DNA of 6,507 bases from Clostridia bacterium (GTDB lineage Bacteria; Bacillota; Clostridia; Oscillospirales; CAG-382). The notes beneath the pieces are model-generated. The model did not search any database and was not told where the DNA came from. It saw only the letters and a list, made by a program, of their open reading frames with translations. This document shows positions 5,285-6,507 of this stretch, one piece after another (position 1 is the stretch's first letter; every line of letters starts with the position of its first letter). The position numbers and the translations under genes are program-made. The stretch is taken from NCBI GenBank assembly GCA_017646185.1, contig JAGCNA010000294.1, positions 1 to 6,507 of the forward strand, given 5' to 3'.

Positions 5285-6013
5285 ATGATCGAATTAAAAA
5301 ACGTTTCCATGATATACCCCAACGGCAATGCCGCTTTGAGGAATATTGATCTTACAATAGAGGATAACGAATTCGTATTTGTTGTCGGTCAGTCCGGTGC
5401 GGGAAAAACCACTCTTACCAAGCTTCTTATAGCAGAGGAAAGAGTTTCCGACGGTGAAATGTACATAAACGATTTCAAAATGCACCGTCTGAGAAAATAT
5501 AAAATCCCCAAGCTCCGCCGTTCTATCGGTATGGTGTTTCAGGATTTCAGACTGTTTGATAACAAAACCGTATACGAAAACGTGGCGTTTGCCATGCGTG
5601 TTGTAGGCGCCCGCCCTTCCGAGATCAAAAAACGTGTTCCCCACGTTTTGAGCCTTGTGGGACTTGCCCACCGCGCAAAGAGCTATCCGGATAAAATGTC
5701 CGGCGGTGAAAGACAGCGTATCGCTATCGCCCGTGCTCTTGTAAACAACCCCGATATTATTATTGCAGACGAGCCTACGGGAAATATCGACCCCGAGATG
5801 AGCAAGGCAATATTCGAACTGCTTATGCGCATTAACAAAATGGACAAGACCATTATCGTGGTAACCCACGATCATAATATGGTCAACTATTACAATAAGC
5901 GCGTGATCAAGATAGAAAACGGCCATATCGTAAGCGATATCCCCGCAAAAGCCGCACCTGCACCTGCCGAACCGGAGCGTGCGGATGAAGAAGAGGAAGG
6001 AGCAGAGCAATGA
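5285..6013 (+). CDS. ftsE: cell division ATP-binding protein FtsE
   Basis: This 242-residue ABC ATPase works with the membrane protein FtsX to switch on peptidoglycan hydrolases outside the cell during division or elongation; it does not transport a substrate. All ATPase motifs are present: Walker A GQSGAGKTT (35-43), Q-loop Q86 in VFQDFRLF, signature MSGGERQ (138-144), Walker B IIIADEP (158-164) and H-loop H195 in VTHDH. The FQDFRLF segment and the opening I-x-L-x-N-V-S-x-x-Y-P-N-G pattern are typical of FtsE rather than of other ABC proteins. AGGAAAG (5269-5275) precedes the ATG by 9 bases. Residues about 220-242 form an Ala/Pro then Glu-rich tail beyond the usual end of FtsE. The last codons also encode the AAGGAG ribosome binding site of ftsX. 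Confidence 0.95.
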   Translation: MIELKNVSMIYPNGNAALRNIDLTIEDNEFVFVVGQSGAGKTTLTKLLIAEERVSDGEMYINDFKMHRLRKYKIPKLRRSIGMVFQDFRLFDNKTVYENVAFAMRVVGARPSEIKKRVPHVLSLVGLAHRAKSYPDKMSGGERQRIAIARALVNNPDIIIADEPTGNIDPEMSKAIFELLMRINKMDKTIIVVTHDHNMVNYYNKRVIKIENGHIVSDIPAKAAPAPAEPERADEEEEGAEQ

Positions 6014-6507
6014 AGCTTATAAACACCTTTTTCTTTCATATCGGCCAAGGTATAAAGGGTATATTCAGAAACCCCATTATGAGCACAGCCAGCCTTTTGG
6101 TGCTTGTGTGCTGTATGGTGGTTACCGGTACCTTCGCTTTGATAATTGACAACATTAACAAAAATTTCGAAGCGCTTGACGACGTAAACAAAATGATCGT
6201 CTGGCTGGACGATGCTCCCGAAGCCGAAGAAGGTGAGGAGAGCGAGGAAAGCGCCGAAGAAAGCAAAGATGAAAACGAATATAATCTTCACGAATACGAC
6301 AAAAAGACCGAGGATGCTATAAAAGCCCTTGAGCACGTTACAGACGTTGTATTTATGAGCAAGCAGGAAGCTTTTGAGGAATTCAAGCAATCCGAAGGGT
6401 CTGACGCAGAATTTTTGGATTGGTTTGACGCAGAGGAAAACAACCCCCTGCGCGCTTCCTACCGTATAACCTTCGCTTCCGATACGGATACGGAAAATAT
6501 CCGTTAC
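6010..6507 (+). CDS. ftsX: cell division protein FtsX, N-terminal part
   Basis: The ATG overlaps the ftsE stop as ATGA, with AAGGAG at 5997-6002 seven bases upstream. The frame stays open for 166 codons to the window end, so the gene is cut by the edge. The protein begins with a short basic amphipathic cytosolic segment (HIGQGIKGIFRNP, 10-22), typical of FtsX. The first membrane segment follows (about 27-47, TASLLVLVCCMVVTGTFALII). The extracellular domain begins with IVWLDD (63-68) and a later motif ALEHVTDVVFMSKQEAFEEF (106-125), where FtsX proteins have the 'V-x-F-x-S-K-E-E-A' strand and helix, then ENNPLRASYRITF, matching 'NPLP-S' of the family. An unusual run of acidic residues (about 71-90) is inserted after the first extracellular strand. 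FtsX passes the ATPase signal of FtsE to wall hydrolases. The remaining three membrane segments are outside the window. Confidence 0.93.
   Translation, partial: MKLINTFFFHIGQGIKGIFRNPIMSTASLLVLVCCMVVTGTFALIIDNINKNFEALDDVNKMIVWLDDAPEAEEGEESEESAEESKDENEYNLHEYDKKTEDAIKALEHVTDVVFMSKQEAFEEFKQSEGSDAEFLDWFDAEENNPLRASYRITFASDTDTENIRY

Noticed and set aside
5294..6010. Minus-strand open frame opposite ftsE
   Set aside because: FtsE has every ABC motif on the plus strand. The antisense frame is a shadow.
5890..6390. Minus-strand open frame with hydrophobic stretches opposite the ftsE/ftsX junction
   Set aside because: The hydrophobic look comes from reading acidic codons of FtsX in reverse. There is no supporting start signal.

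Overview
The window reads as ordinary-density chromosome from a low-to-mid GC Firmicute of class Clostridia, probably a Ruminococcaceae/Oscillospirales-type gut bacterium. The evidence is the IspH-ribosomal protein S1 fusion, strong AGGAGG-type ribosome binding sites, TTGACA/TATAAT-like promoters with 17-bp spacers, a small acidic DUF1292 protein, and a PucR/CdaR-type regulator directly upstream of ftsEX. No phage, transposase, CRISPR array or tRNA is visible.

Layout from left to right. (1) The 3' part of an ispH-S1 fusion gene (1-1351) ends in a clear intrinsic terminator. (2) A two-gene unit with its own extended -10 promoter encodes a Nudix hydrolase (1493-1921) and, by ATGA overlap, a cytidine/blasticidin-S-deaminase-like enzyme (1918-2328). 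It is closed by a 17-bp-stem terminator. (3) A non-coding stretch (2390-2863) holds a long imperfect stem-loop (2446-2528). It also holds a minus-strand structured RNA, best explained as 6S RNA, with its own minus-strand terminator (2533-2562). (4) A minus-strand DUF1292 gene (2864-3151) lies just upstream of that RNA. Its promoter overlaps a perfect 10-bp-arm inverted repeat that looks like an operator. (5) Divergently, rsmE (3300-4046) has its own near-consensus promoter and a terminator. (6) A PucR/CdaR-like regulator (4172-5263), ftsE (5285-6013) and ftsX (6010 to the window end, incomplete) form an operon whose promoter overlaps the rsmE terminator.

Most of these genes are housekeeping: isoprenoid synthesis and translation (IspH-S1), nucleotide or nucleoside metabolism (Nudix plus deaminase), rRNA modification (RsmE), global control of transcription (6S RNA) and control of cell-wall hydrolysis at division (FtsEX). 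The points most worth a second look are the ribosome-binding-site-like sequence inside the fusion gene that could release a free S1 protein, the palindrome over the DUF1292 promoter, the uncharacterised stem-loop, the non-canonical substrate loop of the deaminase, the regulator tied to ftsEX, and the acidic insert and tail in FtsX and FtsE. I see no convincing wholly new system.
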